Source: Bremerella sp. TYQ1
GTDB lineage: Bacteria; Planctomycetota; Planctomycetia; Pirellulales; Pirellulaceae
Length of the DNA stretch: 64,000 nucleotides
Assembly (NCBI RefSeq): GCF_020150455.1
Contig: NZ_CP083740.1
Coordinates: forward strand, 6,097,001 to 6,161,000
Direction of reading: 5' to 3'
Below, in pieces: positions 46,485-55,298 of the stretch (the stretch's first letter is position 1; each line of letters opens with the position of its first letter). Made by a program: the position numbers and the translations under genes. The notes under the pieces were generated by a model. It searched no databases, was not told the origin of the DNA, and saw nothing but the letters and a program-made list of their open reading frames with translations.

Positions 46485-46910
46485 CTACTTCGCTTTGCTG
46501 TTCAATTCCAGCTTGAGATCGTCTTGTGGGCCTTCGATAGTTACTTCCAGCGGCGTAGTTCGTTCTGCCTGATACTGCGGCGGGACGATGCTTTCCAGCT
46601 TGTCACGTGTTGGGCTATCGGGCGTGTCGTACAGCTTTTCCTGACCAACCACTTTGTTGCCGACCACCAGCACTTTCTTGGGACCTGGCATCGTGAAAGC
46701 GGTGAACTGGCCATCTTTAATGACGCCACCACCGGTTGGGGCGGACTTGTCAGCAGCAATGAACGAGATCGATCCGTTGGGAATCGGTTCGCCGTCGATG
46801 GTTGCCGTTCCTTTGACTTCGACTTCGCCAGACTTCGATCCAGAGCCGCAGCCAGTAAGCAGCATTGTGCTGCTAAGGATTCCGATAATGGCTAACGCAG
46901 GGTAACGCAT
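46485..46910 (-). CDS. Carboxypeptidase-regulatory-like lipoprotein
   Basis: 141 aa from ATG 46910, with GGAG 9 bases upstream; the frame is open further back to 46988 without support. The lipobox is LLTGC (Cys near residue 20). The rest is a single beta-sandwich domain of the kind seen in many planctomycete lipoproteins: EVKGTATIDGEPIPNGSISF, GGGVIKDGQFTAFTMPGPKKVLV. It is 102 bases after the DUF1559 gene on the same strand, a frequent pairing in Planctomycetes. Role unknown. Confidence 0.82.
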   Translation of the reverse strand: MRYPALAIIGILSSTMLLTGCGSGSKSGEVEVKGTATIDGEPIPNGSISFIAADKSAPTGGGVIKDGQFTAFTMPGPKKVLVVGNKVVGQEKLYDTPDSPTRDKLESIVPPQYQAERTTPLEVTIEGPQDDLKLELNSKAK

Positions 46911-47012
46911 GAATTGTCTCCAGGAGATAAGCATAAGAGTCGGTGGGCAAAGCAACAGCCACGTGCGGCAGATCACGTGGCTGTTCACTTGATTGCAAAC
47001 AACAGGCCAAGA

Positions 47013-47972
47013 CTAAGGAGTTTCGACCACTTCGCCGCCAAACGTCGACAGCAAGCCTTCCCAGACCGATTGGTTGACCGTTTCCGAAACGAAGCGGACC
47101 GAACCGTCACACATGCTGACCATCACGCCGCCTGGGTGATTGCTTCGTGCGGCGATGTACGATTCGTGGTTTTGACCGACCGTCGAGCATGGCATGCGGC
47201 GGAAGTCGGCCGAAGTTGGATCCATCGTGGACGCTTTGCACTGACGGCAAAGGTCGGGGCTCGAAGAGTTGGGCGTTAGCAGCGACATGAAGCCAGGGCT
47301 GCCTTCGTTGTTCAGCATATCCCCACGCGTGTCGTCCAACGCATCCGGCGAGGCAATCAAGATTTCAGAGAAACAAGCCGTGTTGGATGTCCCGTCGGTC
47401 ACTTCGCTTAAACGCGAGACGTGGCGGATACGGAATGGCGAGCCTTTCCAGGCCGCAGCGTCTGCACTGGTATGGTGCAAATGTGCATTTCCCATGTTGC
47501 CGACATAATTCCCCATGACGCGCCAGTACTGATCGCTCTTGTCTTGGGTTGCTCCCACTTTATCGGAAGGGCAGTAGTATCCATCGACAGGGACACGAAG
47601 CGTTTCGATGTTCGGCGATTGGTAGAACGGCTTGTTTAAATCGTACTGATCGTACAAGTTCGATTGTTCAATGAATGGCCAAAGCTGAACGGCCCAAGTA
47701 ATACGGTGATACGAATTACCGTTTTGAACTTTGGTGGGGTTGTCGGTACCGTTCATGCCACCCAGCGGGAACCAATCGCTGTAGGTATCGATGTGCATAT
47801 GCGTGGCCAGCGTCCACTGTTTCAGGTTGTTGGTGCACTGCATTCGTCGAGCTGCTTCACGCGCCTGTTGAACGGCTGGCAGCAACAACGCGATCAGAAC
47901 GCCGATAATGGCAATTACCACGAGAAGTTCAACAAGCGTGAACCCCTTTTTCTGGGAACGGAAACGAAGCAT
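47013..47972 (-). CDS. DUF1559 protein with type IV prepilin-like N-terminus
   Basis: 319 aa. The N-terminus KKGFTLVELLVVIAIIGVLI is a class III prepilin signal: cleavage would fall after Gly10, leaving Phe and the hydrophobic helix with Glu at +5. The rest is DUF1559, with GVMVSMCDGSVRFVSE near the end as the family's H-x9-DG signature. Planctomycetes carry many such pseudopilin-like proteins, presumably assembled by a type II/IV system located elsewhere. Its leader contains a two-part hairpin (48023-48056). Confidence 0.95.
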   Translation of the reverse strand: MLRFRSQKKGFTLVELLVVIAIIGVLIALLLPAVQQAREAARRMQCTNNLKQWTLATHMHIDTYSDWFPLGGMNGTDNPTKVQNGNSYHRITWAVQLWPFIEQSNLYDQYDLNKPFYQSPNIETLRVPVDGYYCPSDKVGATQDKSDQYWRVMGNYVGNMGNAHLHHTSADAAAWKGSPFRIRHVSRLSEVTDGTSNTACFSEILIASPDALDDTRGDMLNNEGSPGFMSLLTPNSSSPDLCRQCKASTMDPTSADFRRMPCSTVGQNHESYIAARSNHPGGVMVSMCDGSVRFVSETVNQSVWEGLLSTFGGEVVETP

Positions 47973-48406
47973 GAAGAGGACTCCCTAGTTGGAAAAGTTG
48001 AATAGCAATGTGGCTTCTCGAAAACACTACCGATCAGAAATCGGTGAGGCAGTGTTAGGAAAATTCTGGAGTAGCTAACCGATTCTACTGTTACAGCGGA
48101 AGGGTTGAAGGCCAAATTGAGATGTGTTTCTTTTTTGCAATGGCCGCGTGACAAAATGAAAATCGCGTAATTTGGAATCGAAATATACGGAGCTTAATCA
48201 GAACCCTAAGAGACGTAATTTCTCGTGATAGACATCCCCTGAATACTGATTTAGTCAGAGGTGATGAGAATCTTTGCGGTGGCCGTATTGACCTGGCAGT
48301 TTATTAATTTTTGCCCAAGTCAATGCGGCCCGCTAAGATAGCCGCGACATTGTGATCTCAGCACGATTTACGACGACATTGCTCTGCGGACGCGAGGTAA
48401 CGTGAG
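47973..48406. other. 434-base divergent intergenic region with leader hairpin
   Basis: The region separates the DUF1559 gene (minus) from a lipoprotein gene (plus). At 48023-48056, AACACT/AGTGTT forms an outer and ACCGAT/ATCGGT an inner 6-bp stem, with a one-sided bulge GAGGC and loop CAGAA. It starts 51 bases upstream of the DUF1559 start codon, probably in its 5' leader. The rest is AT-richer than flanking genes, as expected for promoters, with no further clear element. Confidence 0.5.
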
Positions 48407-48919
48407 ATGAAACGGTTTCGTTTAGTGACGTTTGCACTGCTAACGTTGGGTGTGGTATCAATTGGCTGCGATGCTGTGACCAGTGAAATCGACCCTGCAT
48501 CGGGAGACGCTGAAAGTCACACCATGTCGGACACTTCGTCGGGAGAAAGGCCAGCGGAAAGTTCGCCTAGTGGCCAAACGGTGGAAGAGCTCGAAGGGAA
48601 ATGGAAAGTCGTTTCGACCACCAAAGGGGCCGGTCCCATCGAATTGCCAGGGACCTATCTAAACTTCCAGAATGGCAGTGCCGAGCTGACATCCGACAAT
48701 GGTGGTGTCATCTTCCTGGGAGATATAACTCACGTGGATCGGAACGCGACACCATCGCAGATCGACTTCACCAAGAGTGGACAGGCGAAACTCGCCATCT
48801 ATCAGCTCGAAGGCAACCGGCTGGAAATATGCATCCCCGATACCGGCCTCGACCGTCCTAATGCGATGACCGGAAGTCAAACCTGCATCATCTACACGGC
48901 GGAAAAAGTCGAAGAGTAA
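48407..48919 (+). CDS. Lipoprotein with TIGR03067-like domain
   Basis: 170 aa. A lipoprotein signal ends in VSIGC (Cys21), followed by a Ser/Thr/Glu-rich linker and a beta-barrel-like domain: LEGKWKVVSTTKGAGPIELPG, FTKSGQAKLAIYQLEGNRLEICIP. Its spacing of W-K-V, I-D-F and the I-Y-x-L-x-G-N segment resembles the planctomycete TIGR03067 family of unknown function. It is convergent with the GlmM-like gene, 19 bases apart. Confidence 0.78.
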   Translation: MKRFRLVTFALLTLGVVSIGCDAVTSEIDPASGDAESHTMSDTSSGERPAESSPSGQTVEELEGKWKVVSTTKGAGPIELPGTYLNFQNGSAELTSDNGGVIFLGDITHVDRNATPSQIDFTKSGQAKLAIYQLEGNRLEICIPDTGLDRPNAMTGSQTCIIYTAEKVEE

Positions 48920-48938
48920 CGCATGCCAACGTGTGAGT

Positions 48939-50282
48939 CTAAATGCCTCGCAGCGTTCGTGTCGCCGCGATGCACATATCTTCGCTTTCATCGAACGACT
49001 TCGATTCGGCAATCACGCGGATGATCGGTTCGGTGTTACTGGCTCGGGCGATCAGCCAGCGGTCTTTCCAGGTAAAGCGAAGCCCATCCTCTTCGTTCAG
49101 ATCGGCGTCGGCGTAGTGATGCTTGAGGCGGTCGAACCCTGCGGCCAGTTCTTCCGGGCTCATTTCGACTTTATGTTTAACGATTTCGTAGCGGGGCAGG
49201 GCATCGGCTAGTTTGCTGATGGGCTTTTTCTTTTTGGTCATCAGTTCCAAAATGTTGGCCATACCGACGAAGCTGTCCCGAATGTAGCCGACTTGGGGGT
49301 CGATCGGCCCGCCGTTGCCTTCGCCGCCGAAGACCGCGTCGCGTAGCATCATCTCTTGCGTGACATTCGCTTCACCCACTGCCGAACGGAACATCGAGCA
49401 TTTAAACGATTTGGCCACCTCTTCGTTCATGCGGCTAGTGGCACCATTGATGACGACGTTTCCTTTTCGTTTGGCCAGCACGTTTTGCAGACACAAAGCC
49501 ACGGTGTACTCTTCGCCGATGTAACGCCCTTTTTCGTCAATCACGGCCAAGCGGTCGGCATCAGGGTCTTGGCAGAATGCGACGTCGAACTTCCCGCCTG
49601 CAACCAGTTCAGAAATCGATTTCAAGTTTGTTTCGGTCGGTTCCGCTGGATGAAGAAAATGGCCGTTTGGATCGCCGCCGATCAGTTCCACTTCGCAGCC
49701 CAACTGTTCAAGCAGTTTCACGCCGACGATGCTGCCAGACCCACCGTTGCTGTCCAGTAAGACTTTGAATTTCTTCTTCGCAATCGGTTCCGGCGAAATC
49801 GTGGCGAAGACTTTTTCGATGTGGGCGGACGTCGTGTCTTGGCAAGGAGTGCTCGAACCAATCTCGTCCCATGGCGCCCATGTGATCGGTTGGCTTTGGT
49901 AGGCATCTTTGACCTGGGCACCCTTTTCGGCCGAAATAACTCGCCCGTCGGCTCCCATCAGCTTAATGCCGTTATATTCCGGAGGATTGTGGCTGGCGGA
50001 AATTTGGATACCGCCAGTGCAGCGATTTTCCCGCAGCAAGATACCCACTGAGGGGGTCGCCGCGATACCAACGTCAATCACATCCCGACCAAGCAGATTG
50101 ATCGTTCCTTTTACGATGTCGCCAATCGCCCAGCCGCTGGGGCGACCGTCGCGGGATAGCAAGATGCTTCCCTCAGGCAGTTGTTCGACAAATGCCGCGA
50201 CATATCGGCTGATCGTCTCCGGCGAAAGGCTCAATCCTAAAATTCCGCGTAATCCGGACACGCTGATGATCGGTTGTTGCAT
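48939..50282 (-). CDS. glmM: Phosphohexomutase, GlmM/ManB-like
   Basis: 447 aa from ATG 50282; the frame reads back to 50435 but those residues are unlike the family. Four alpha-D-phosphohexomutase motifs are present: the phosphoserine loop ISASHNPPEYNG (Ser97), the metal loop DPDADRLAVID, the sugar loop (FGGEGNGG) and the phosphate-binding RASNTEPIIRV. GlmM converts glucosamine-6-P to glucosamine-1-P for UDP-GlcNAc. The sugar loop GEGNGG differs from the GEQSGH of typical GlmM, so a phosphomannomutase-like or other specificity is possible. It is divergent from a second phosphohexomutase. Confidence 0.8.
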   Translation of the reverse strand: MQQPIISVSGLRGILGLSLSPETISRYVAAFVEQLPEGSILLSRDGRPSGWAIGDIVKGTINLLGRDVIDVGIAATPSVGILLRENRCTGGIQISASHNPPEYNGIKLMGADGRVISAEKGAQVKDAYQSQPITWAPWDEIGSSTPCQDTTSAHIEKVFATISPEPIAKKKFKVLLDSNGGSGSIVGVKLLEQLGCEVELIGGDPNGHFLHPAEPTETNLKSISELVAGGKFDVAFCQDPDADRLAVIDEKGRYIGEEYTVALCLQNVLAKRKGNVVINGATSRMNEEVAKSFKCSMFRSAVGEANVTQEMMLRDAVFGGEGNGGPIDPQVGYIRDSFVGMANILELMTKKKKPISKLADALPRYEIVKHKVEMSPEELAAGFDRLKHHYADADLNEEDGLRFTWKDRWLIARASNTEPIIRVIAESKSFDESEDMCIAATRTLRGI

Positions 50283-50502
50283 CTTGCTAGGTCGACTCGG
50301 CAAAGGTGTTATGGGCAGATCGTTCGGCGAAAGAGCGAGCTTCCCTACTATAAAACAAAATAGGCCAGCTTGCCGCGATCGATTTCTTCGGCACCGCCTG
50401 AAAGTGAAGAATTCATGCCCAGCCATCCGCCCCAATTGATGGCAGCACGGGGGTTCCTTTAAAATCGAGTTATTCTGGTAGACCTAACAATGGGGATGAT
50501 TC

Positions 50503-52320
50503 ATGAGCGGCAGCGATATCGATACCACGGCACTTCTCGAACAAGTCAAGCAGGCCACGGCCGACGCGAAGATCACGGCCTCTGCTGCCGATAACATCGA
50601 AATCTGGCTGACTGAAGACCGCTATGCCCGCTACGCCTCTCAGGTGGCCGAGCACATCAGTTCCGGCAAGTGGAAGGAACTGGACGACGCTTTCTGGACG
50701 ATCATCCCCTTCGGTACCGGCGGACGTCGTGGCAAAATGTACCCGATCGGCTCGAACGCGATCAACGAACGTACCATTGGCGAAAGTGCCCAAGGACTTG
50801 CCGAGTACGTGAAGAGCAGCGTCGAAGGGGATCATTCCTGTGCGATCGCCTACGATACGCGTCACCGTTCGCGCGAGTTTGCTGAGCTTTGTGCCCGAAT
50901 CATGGTTTCTAACGGATTCACCGTTTACTTCCTGGACGATTATCGCAGCACGCCAGAACTATCGTTTCTCGTTCGTTATAAGAAATGCTCGTGCGGCATC
51001 ATGGTGACTGCAAGCCACAATCCTCCGAGCGATAACGCCGTCAAGGTTTACTGGTCGACCGGCGGTCAGGTCATGCCTCCGCACGACAAAAAGATCATCG
51101 ACAACGTGATGAACGTCCAGGAAATTCCGCTGGGTGTTGAATTCGACGCCGCCGTCAACGATGGCAAAGTGGTCATCTGTACTCAGGAAACAGACGAAGC
51201 GTTCATCAGCAACGTGGCTCAGCAGAAGTTCGATGGCCCTCGCGACTTGAAGATTCTTTATTCGCCACTGCATGGCGTTGGGGCTTCGGCCGTGATGCCA
51301 GCGTTGAAGGCCGATAACTTCAACGACATTTCGATCTTTGGTCCGCATGAAGAGCCCAATGGCGACTTTCCCAACGTGCCAGAGCATGTCTCGAATCCGG
51401 AAAACCCAGCGGTATTCGATGCTATCATCGAACAAGCAAAACAAGACGGGACCGAACTGATCCTCGCGACCGATCCTGACTGTGATCGAGTCGGTTGTGC
51501 GGCTCCCAAAACGATGGATACCAAGGGCGATTGGGGCACCTTCACCGGTAATCAAATCGCAGCACTGCTGTGCGATCACGTTCTTTCCGAACGGAAAAAA
51601 GGTGGTGGCCTGACTCCGGAACATTACATCGTCAAAACGTTGGTCACCACCGAGATGGCTCGCCGCATTGCTGATAGCTATGGCGTGAAAACCTGTGGCA
51701 ATTTGCAGGTCGGTTTCAAATGGATCGGCGGCACGATGGACGAAGAAGGACCGGACAAGTTCCTCTTCGGTTGCGAGGAATCGCACGGATACCTCGTTGG
51801 CCAGTATGCACGCGATAAAGACGCTGCTGTGGCTGCGATGCTGCTCGCCGAGTTGGCAGCCAATTGCAAGAAGGAAGGCAAGTCGCTGCACGAAAAGCTT
51901 GAGTCGCTTTGGTGGCAACATGGCTACCATGCCGAACGTCTGCTCAATCAAAAGATGCCTGGCAGCGAAGGCATGGCCAACATGCAAAAGCTGATGGGTA
52001 AGTTCCGGCAGGAACCACCTCAAAGCGTCGGCGGTTTGAAGCTGCTTCAAGTGCGTGATTACTTGAGCGACACCATCACCACCACCGACGGCAAGACTTC
52101 GCCCTTGAATGGTCCTAAGGGGAACATGGTGATTTTGGACCTGGAAGACGACAACTACGTCGCCGTGCGTCCGTCGGGAACCGAACCCAAGGTGAAGTTC
52201 TATATGTTCACGTACGTCGCTGCCGAACAGCTCTCGCTGCTGGACGCTGCCCAGGAAGAAATGACCGAGCGGCTTGATGCTTTCGAGAAAGACCTCAAAG
52301 CTTTCGCCGACAGTGTCTAA
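50503..52320 (+). CDS. Phosphoglucomutase/phosphomannomutase (large type)
   Basis: 605 aa, the long PGM2/PgcA-like form. Motifs: GTGGRRGKMYPIGSNAINERT near the start, phosphoserine loop VTASHNPPSDNAVKVYW, metal loop DPDCDRVG, sugar loop GCEESHGYL and phosphate loop RPSGTEPKVKFYMF. GCEESHGY is typical of glucose-1,6-bisphosphate-type phosphoglucomutases. A terminator follows 27 bases after the stop. It shares a 220-base divergent region with the GlmM-like gene. Confidence 0.93.
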   Translation: MSGSDIDTTALLEQVKQATADAKITASAADNIEIWLTEDRYARYASQVAEHISSGKWKELDDAFWTIIPFGTGGRRGKMYPIGSNAINERTIGESAQGLAEYVKSSVEGDHSCAIAYDTRHRSREFAELCARIMVSNGFTVYFLDDYRSTPELSFLVRYKKCSCGIMVTASHNPPSDNAVKVYWSTGGQVMPPHDKKIIDNVMNVQEIPLGVEFDAAVNDGKVVICTQETDEAFISNVAQQKFDGPRDLKILYSPLHGVGASAVMPALKADNFNDISIFGPHEEPNGDFPNVPEHVSNPENPAVFDAIIEQAKQDGTELILATDPDCDRVGCAAPKTMDTKGDWGTFTGNQIAALLCDHVLSERKKGGGLTPEHYIVKTLVTTEMARRIADSYGVKTCGNLQVGFKWIGGTMDEEGPDKFLFGCEESHGYLVGQYARDKDAAVAAMLLAELAANCKKEGKSLHEKLESLWWQHGYHAERLLNQKMPGSEGMANMQKLMGKFRQEPPQSVGGLKLLQVRDYLSDTITTTDGKTSPLNGPKGNMVILDLEDDNYVAVRPSGTEPKVKFYMFTYVAAEQLSLLDAAQEEMTERLDAFEKDLKAFADSV

Positions 52321-52347
52321 GTAATTTCGGCTGAAAATTCACTCGCC

Positions 52348-52383
52348 AAAAGACCGGCGCCAATCTTGGTGCTGGTCTTTTTG
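52348..52383 (+). terminator. Intrinsic terminator of the phosphoglucomutase gene
   Basis: AAAAGACCGGCGCC (52348-52361) pairs with GGTGCTGGTCTTTT (52368-52381) over 14 bp with two G-T pairs and a 6-base loop, followed by the T-tract. It isolates the mutase transcript from arsR, whose promoter begins just 5 bases further on. Confidence 0.9.
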
Positions 52384-52387
52384 TTGC

Positions 52388-52416
52388 TTGACCTCTACTG
52401 AGTCAAGCGATAGATT
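52388..52416 (+). promoter_or_regulatory. Predicted sigma-70-type promoter of arsR
   Basis: A -35 box TTGACC (52388-52393) and a -10 box TAGATT (52411-52416) are separated by exactly 17 bases. Transcription would start near 52423, inside the palindrome that follows. Match to consensus is 5/6 and 4/6. Confidence 0.6.
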
Positions 52417-52417
52417 T

Positions 52418-52433
52418 ATCGTGTATCGACGAT
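52418..52433. promoter_or_regulatory. Putative ArsR operator, copy 1
   Basis: ATCGT-GTATCG-ACGAT: 5-bp inverted arms around 6 bases. It covers the predicted start point of the arsR promoter, an ideal place for a repressor. It matches copy 2 (52775-52790) in 14 of 16 positions. Binding by this ArsR is inferred. Confidence 0.6.
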
Positions 52434-52439
52434 TAACGT

Positions 52440-52754
52440 TTGAAGAGCTTTGCTGTGCGTACTAAAGTAATCCCTGCCAAAACCGACCCGACCGCCGAAG
52501 ACTTCGCGAATTTAGCGTGGGCGATCGCTCACCCGGCTCGTGTACAGATTGTGCGTTACTTGCTTGCCAGAAAGTCTTGCGTCTGCGGCGAGATCGTTGA
52601 CCAGCTTCCTTTGGCTCAGTCGACCGTTTCGCAGCATTTGAAAATCTTGAAAGAGTCAGGCCTCGTGCAGGGCGAAATTGATGGTCCCAAGGTTTGCTAC
52701 TGCATCGACCCCAAACGGCTCAAGCAGTTGAAGGCGTTTGTCGCTCGACTGTAG
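52440..52754 (+). CDS. arsR: ArsR-family metalloid-responsive repressor
   Basis: 104 aa from TTG 52440; GTG 52455 is an equally plausible start, as neither has a clear ribosome site. The winged helix is LAWAIAHPARVQIVRYLLARKSCVCGEIVDQLPLAQSTVSQHLKILKESG with recognition helix AQSTVSQHLKIL. Cysteines 47 and 49 (CVC, in the helix used for As(III) in classic ArsR) and a second pair 86 and 88 (CYC) are candidate metalloid ligands. The next gene is arsM, which supports arsenic sensing. It probably represses itself and arsM through the palindromes on both sides. Confidence 0.88.
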   Translation: MKSFAVRTKVIPAKTDPTAEDFANLAWAIAHPARVQIVRYLLARKSCVCGEIVDQLPLAQSTVSQHLKILKESGLVQGEIDGPKVCYCIDPKRLKQLKAFVARL

Positions 52755-52774
52755 CCTATTTTTTGCGATTCAAA

Positions 52775-52790
52775 ATCGTTGATCGACGAT
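52775..52790. promoter_or_regulatory. Putative ArsR operator, copy 2
   Basis: ATCGT-TGATCG-ACGAT, the same 16-base layout as copy 1, placed 20 bases after the arsR stop and 72 bases before the arsM ATG. No good -35/-10 pair is seen nearby, so arsM may have a weak own promoter or rely on read-through from arsR. Confidence 0.55.
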
Positions 52791-52861
52791 ATTCGATTTA
52801 AGGGGATGGAACGCTTCACATTCCCGCGTTTCTCCGAACCATTAGAAATGAAAGCCCCATC

Positions 52862-53704
52862 ATGAGTGATTCGTGCAACACCAACAACGTCCGCGAGCAG
52901 TACGCCTCGGTTGCCAAAAGCCAGCTCTCTAATGAGTCGGAAGCCGTGCGTTCCGTCGCGATGGCGTTTGGCTATTCCCAGGAAGAGCTAGAACTTCTAC
53001 CAAGCCAGGCCAACATGGGCTTATCGTGCGGAAATCCTTTGGCGTTGGCAGGCGTGAAAGAAGGGGAAGTTGTCGTTGACTTGGGCTGCGGCGGCGGTAT
53101 GGATGTATTTCTCGCTGCGAATAAAGTCGGCGAAACGGGCAAGTCGATTGGTATCGACATGACCGAAGAGATGCTGCAGCGGGCGCGGGAAAGCGCCGAA
53201 AAAGCTGGCCTCACCAACGTTGAGTTCCATCACGCGACAATCGATCAGATTCCCTTAGCTGACAATTCGGTTGACTGTGTGATCAGCAATTGCGTGATTA
53301 ACTTGGTCGATGATAAGCCTGCCGTCTTTCGTGAAGTCCTGCGGATTCTGAAACCTGGCGGTCGCGTCGCGATCAGCGATATCGCTCTTAAGCAGGCATT
53401 ACCTGAAGAGGTAAAGGGAAGCTTTGAGGCATACGTCGGCTGTATCTCAGGAGCAATCTTGGTGGATGAATACCATGCCAAGCTTGCCGAAGCAGGGTTC
53501 GACGCGGTAACCGTCACCGATACAGGTTCGGACTTAAACGCCTATGCCCAAGCCGCCGATAGTGGTAGTAGCTGCTGTGGTTCTTCGGAAGAGGAGAAAA
53601 GCGACGCATCGCTGCACGATGGCTTGGCAGACGTGCTGAAGAAGTTCGACGTCAACCAATATGCGGCCAGTGTGCGGGTACACGCAACGAAGAAGGCTTC
53701 GTAA
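52862..53704 (+). CDS. arsM: Arsenite S-adenosylmethionine methyltransferase
   Basis: 280 aa. ArsM methylates As(III) stepwise to volatile or less toxic forms. The SAM site is [20 protein letters not shown] with GIDMTEEML and a further [11 protein letters not shown]. Cys56 (LSCGNP), Cys144 (SNCVINL) and Cys194 (VGCISGA) match the three As-binding cysteines of characterised ArsM. A Cys-Cys pair (SSCCGSS, 238-239) lies in the C-terminal part. It is 107 bases after arsR and preceded by the second palindrome. Confidence 0.94.
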   Translation: MSDSCNTNNVREQYASVAKSQLSNESEAVRSVAMAFGYSQEELELLPSQANMGLSCGNPLALAGVKEGEVVVDLGCGGGMDVFLAANKVGETGKSIGIDMTEEMLQRARESAEKAGLTNVEFHHATIDQIPLADNSVDCVISNCVINLVDDKPAVFREVLRILKPGGRVAISDIALKQALPEEVKGSFEAYVGCISGAILVDEYHAKLAEAGFDAVTVTDTGSDLNAYAQAADSGSSCCGSSEEEKSDASLHDGLADVLKKFDVNQYAASVRVHATKKAS

Positions 53705-53796
53705 TCGCTCGTCGAGATCAGGTTCGGACTGTCCAAAATCAGGGCTCGGGTTAAAATCAAGTGATGGAATCTTGTACACCCTAGCCCTTGTGGATC

Positions 53797-55182
53797 ATGG
53801 CAGAGAATCTCGAAGAAGGAACACCTTCCGACTCCCCCGAACCGACGCCAACCGAAGGCCGACCGGCAGAGCATGTAGCGTTTACGGTGACTGCGGACAA
53901 AGTCCGTAAATTTCCGACTACTTCCGGCGTTTATATTTTCAAGGACGACAAGGGCCGCGTTATCTACGTTGGCAAAGCGAAGAATCTGCGCTCGCGTGCC
54001 AGCAGCTACTTTTTGGCGGAAGCGGCCGTCGATCAACGCACAGGGTACTGGGTCAACGAAATCGCTGACGCCGACTTCCTGGAAACGGAAAGTGAAGTCG
54101 ACGCCCTGCTGGCCGAGTCGCGGCTGATCAAAGATGTCCAGCCGAAATACAACAAAGAGCAAAAAGACGACAAAACGTTCCCTTATTTGATGATCACGCA
54201 ACGGGAGGATTTTCCCCGAGTCGAATTTACCCGGGAACCGCAAGATAAGAACGCCAAACTGTACGGGCCATTCACCAGTGCGAGTGCCCTACGCGGCGCG
54301 ATCCAGGTATTGCAGCGGATCTTCAAGTTTCGTACGTGCGACTTGGATATCGACGAAAACGACGAACGCTGGAAATGGTTTCGTCCTTGTCTGTTGGCCA
54401 GCATCGATCAATGCACGGCTCCTTGTAATTTGCGAATCAGCAAGGAGGAGTACCGCAAAGACATTCGCCGCCTGCAGATGTTTTTGGAAGGCAATCGTAC
54501 CCGGCTCGTAAAGCAGCTGCAGGACGAAATGCTGGAGGCCTCGAAGAAGCTCGAGTTTGAAAAAGCGGCCAAGCTGCGTGACGAAATCACGATGCTCGAA
54601 CGGCTTGACGAGCGAGGCGAACTGGAAACACACGCTCAGCCGGAAGTCTTTTACGTTGATCCCAAGAAGGGGCTCGCTGGGCTACGGAAAGTGCTCGGTT
54701 TGGCGGAAACACCACGAACGATCGAAGGGGTCGATATCGCCCATCTCGGCGGCAACGATACCGTGGCGAGCCTCGTGCAGTTTCTCGACGGCCTACCCTT
54801 CAAGCCTGGATACCGCCGCTTCAAGATTCGCGGTGTCGATGGCATCGACGACTTTCGTAGCATTCACGAAGTTGTCGCGCGACGTTTTAAACGCCTAAGC
54901 GATAGTTCCGAGGTCTTTCCCGATATCTTGCTGATCGACGGTGGTAAGGGGCAGTTGAATGCCGCGATGGCTGCGTTTCGCGATCTGAGAATTGAACCGC
55001 CGACCGTCATCTCGTTGGCTAAGCGGGAGGAAGAAATTTTCCGCCCTGGCCAAACCGAACCAATCCGGCTGAGCCGTCATTCGTTTGCGTTAAGACTGCT
55101 GCAGTACGTACGCGACGAATCGCATCGCTTTGCCCAGCACTATCATCATCTGCTTCGCGAAAAGCGAACGTTCAACAAGTAG
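53797..55182 (+). CDS. uvrC: UvrC-like excinuclease subunit lacking the C-terminal HhH domain
   Basis: 461 aa from ATG 53797. It contains the GIY-YIG nuclease (GVYIFKDDKGRVIYVGKAKNLRSR) for the 3' incision, four cysteines (CDLD, RPCLL, DQCTAPC) at the iron-sulfur positions known in E. coli UvrC, a UVR motif (EASKKLEFEKAAKLRDEI) that binds UvrB, and an RNase H-like 5' nuclease (GVDIAHLGG, LIDGGKGQLNAA, ESHRFAQHYH). Typical UvrC proteins of about 600 aa end with tandem helix-hairpin-helix motifs; this one stops shortly after the nuclease domain. The reading frame has no sign of damage. Confidence 0.9.
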   Translation: MAENLEEGTPSDSPEPTPTEGRPAEHVAFTVTADKVRKFPTTSGVYIFKDDKGRVIYVGKAKNLRSRASSYFLAEAAVDQRTGYWVNEIADADFLETESEVDALLAESRLIKDVQPKYNKEQKDDKTFPYLMITQREDFPRVEFTREPQDKNAKLYGPFTSASALRGAIQVLQRIFKFRTCDLDIDENDERWKWFRPCLLASIDQCTAPCNLRISKEEYRKDIRRLQMFLEGNRTRLVKQLQDEMLEASKKLEFEKAAKLRDEITMLERLDERGELETHAQPEVFYVDPKKGLAGLRKVLGLAETPRTIEGVDIAHLGGNDTVASLVQFLDGLPFKPGYRRFKIRGVDGIDDFRSIHEVVARRFKRLSDSSEVFPDILLIDGGKGQLNAAMAAFRDLRIEPPTVISLAKREEEIFRPGQTEPIRLSRHSFALRLLQYVRDESHRFAQHYHHLLREKRTFNK

Positions 55183-55298
55183 CTATTTGGCTCGCTCTCA
55201 CTTTTCAAGCAGCAAACGAGTGGTGAATGGCATCGGCCGATGCGGTTGGGTACACTTGGAAAACTGCGGTTCACCGATTTGGCACGGAGGCAAACAGC

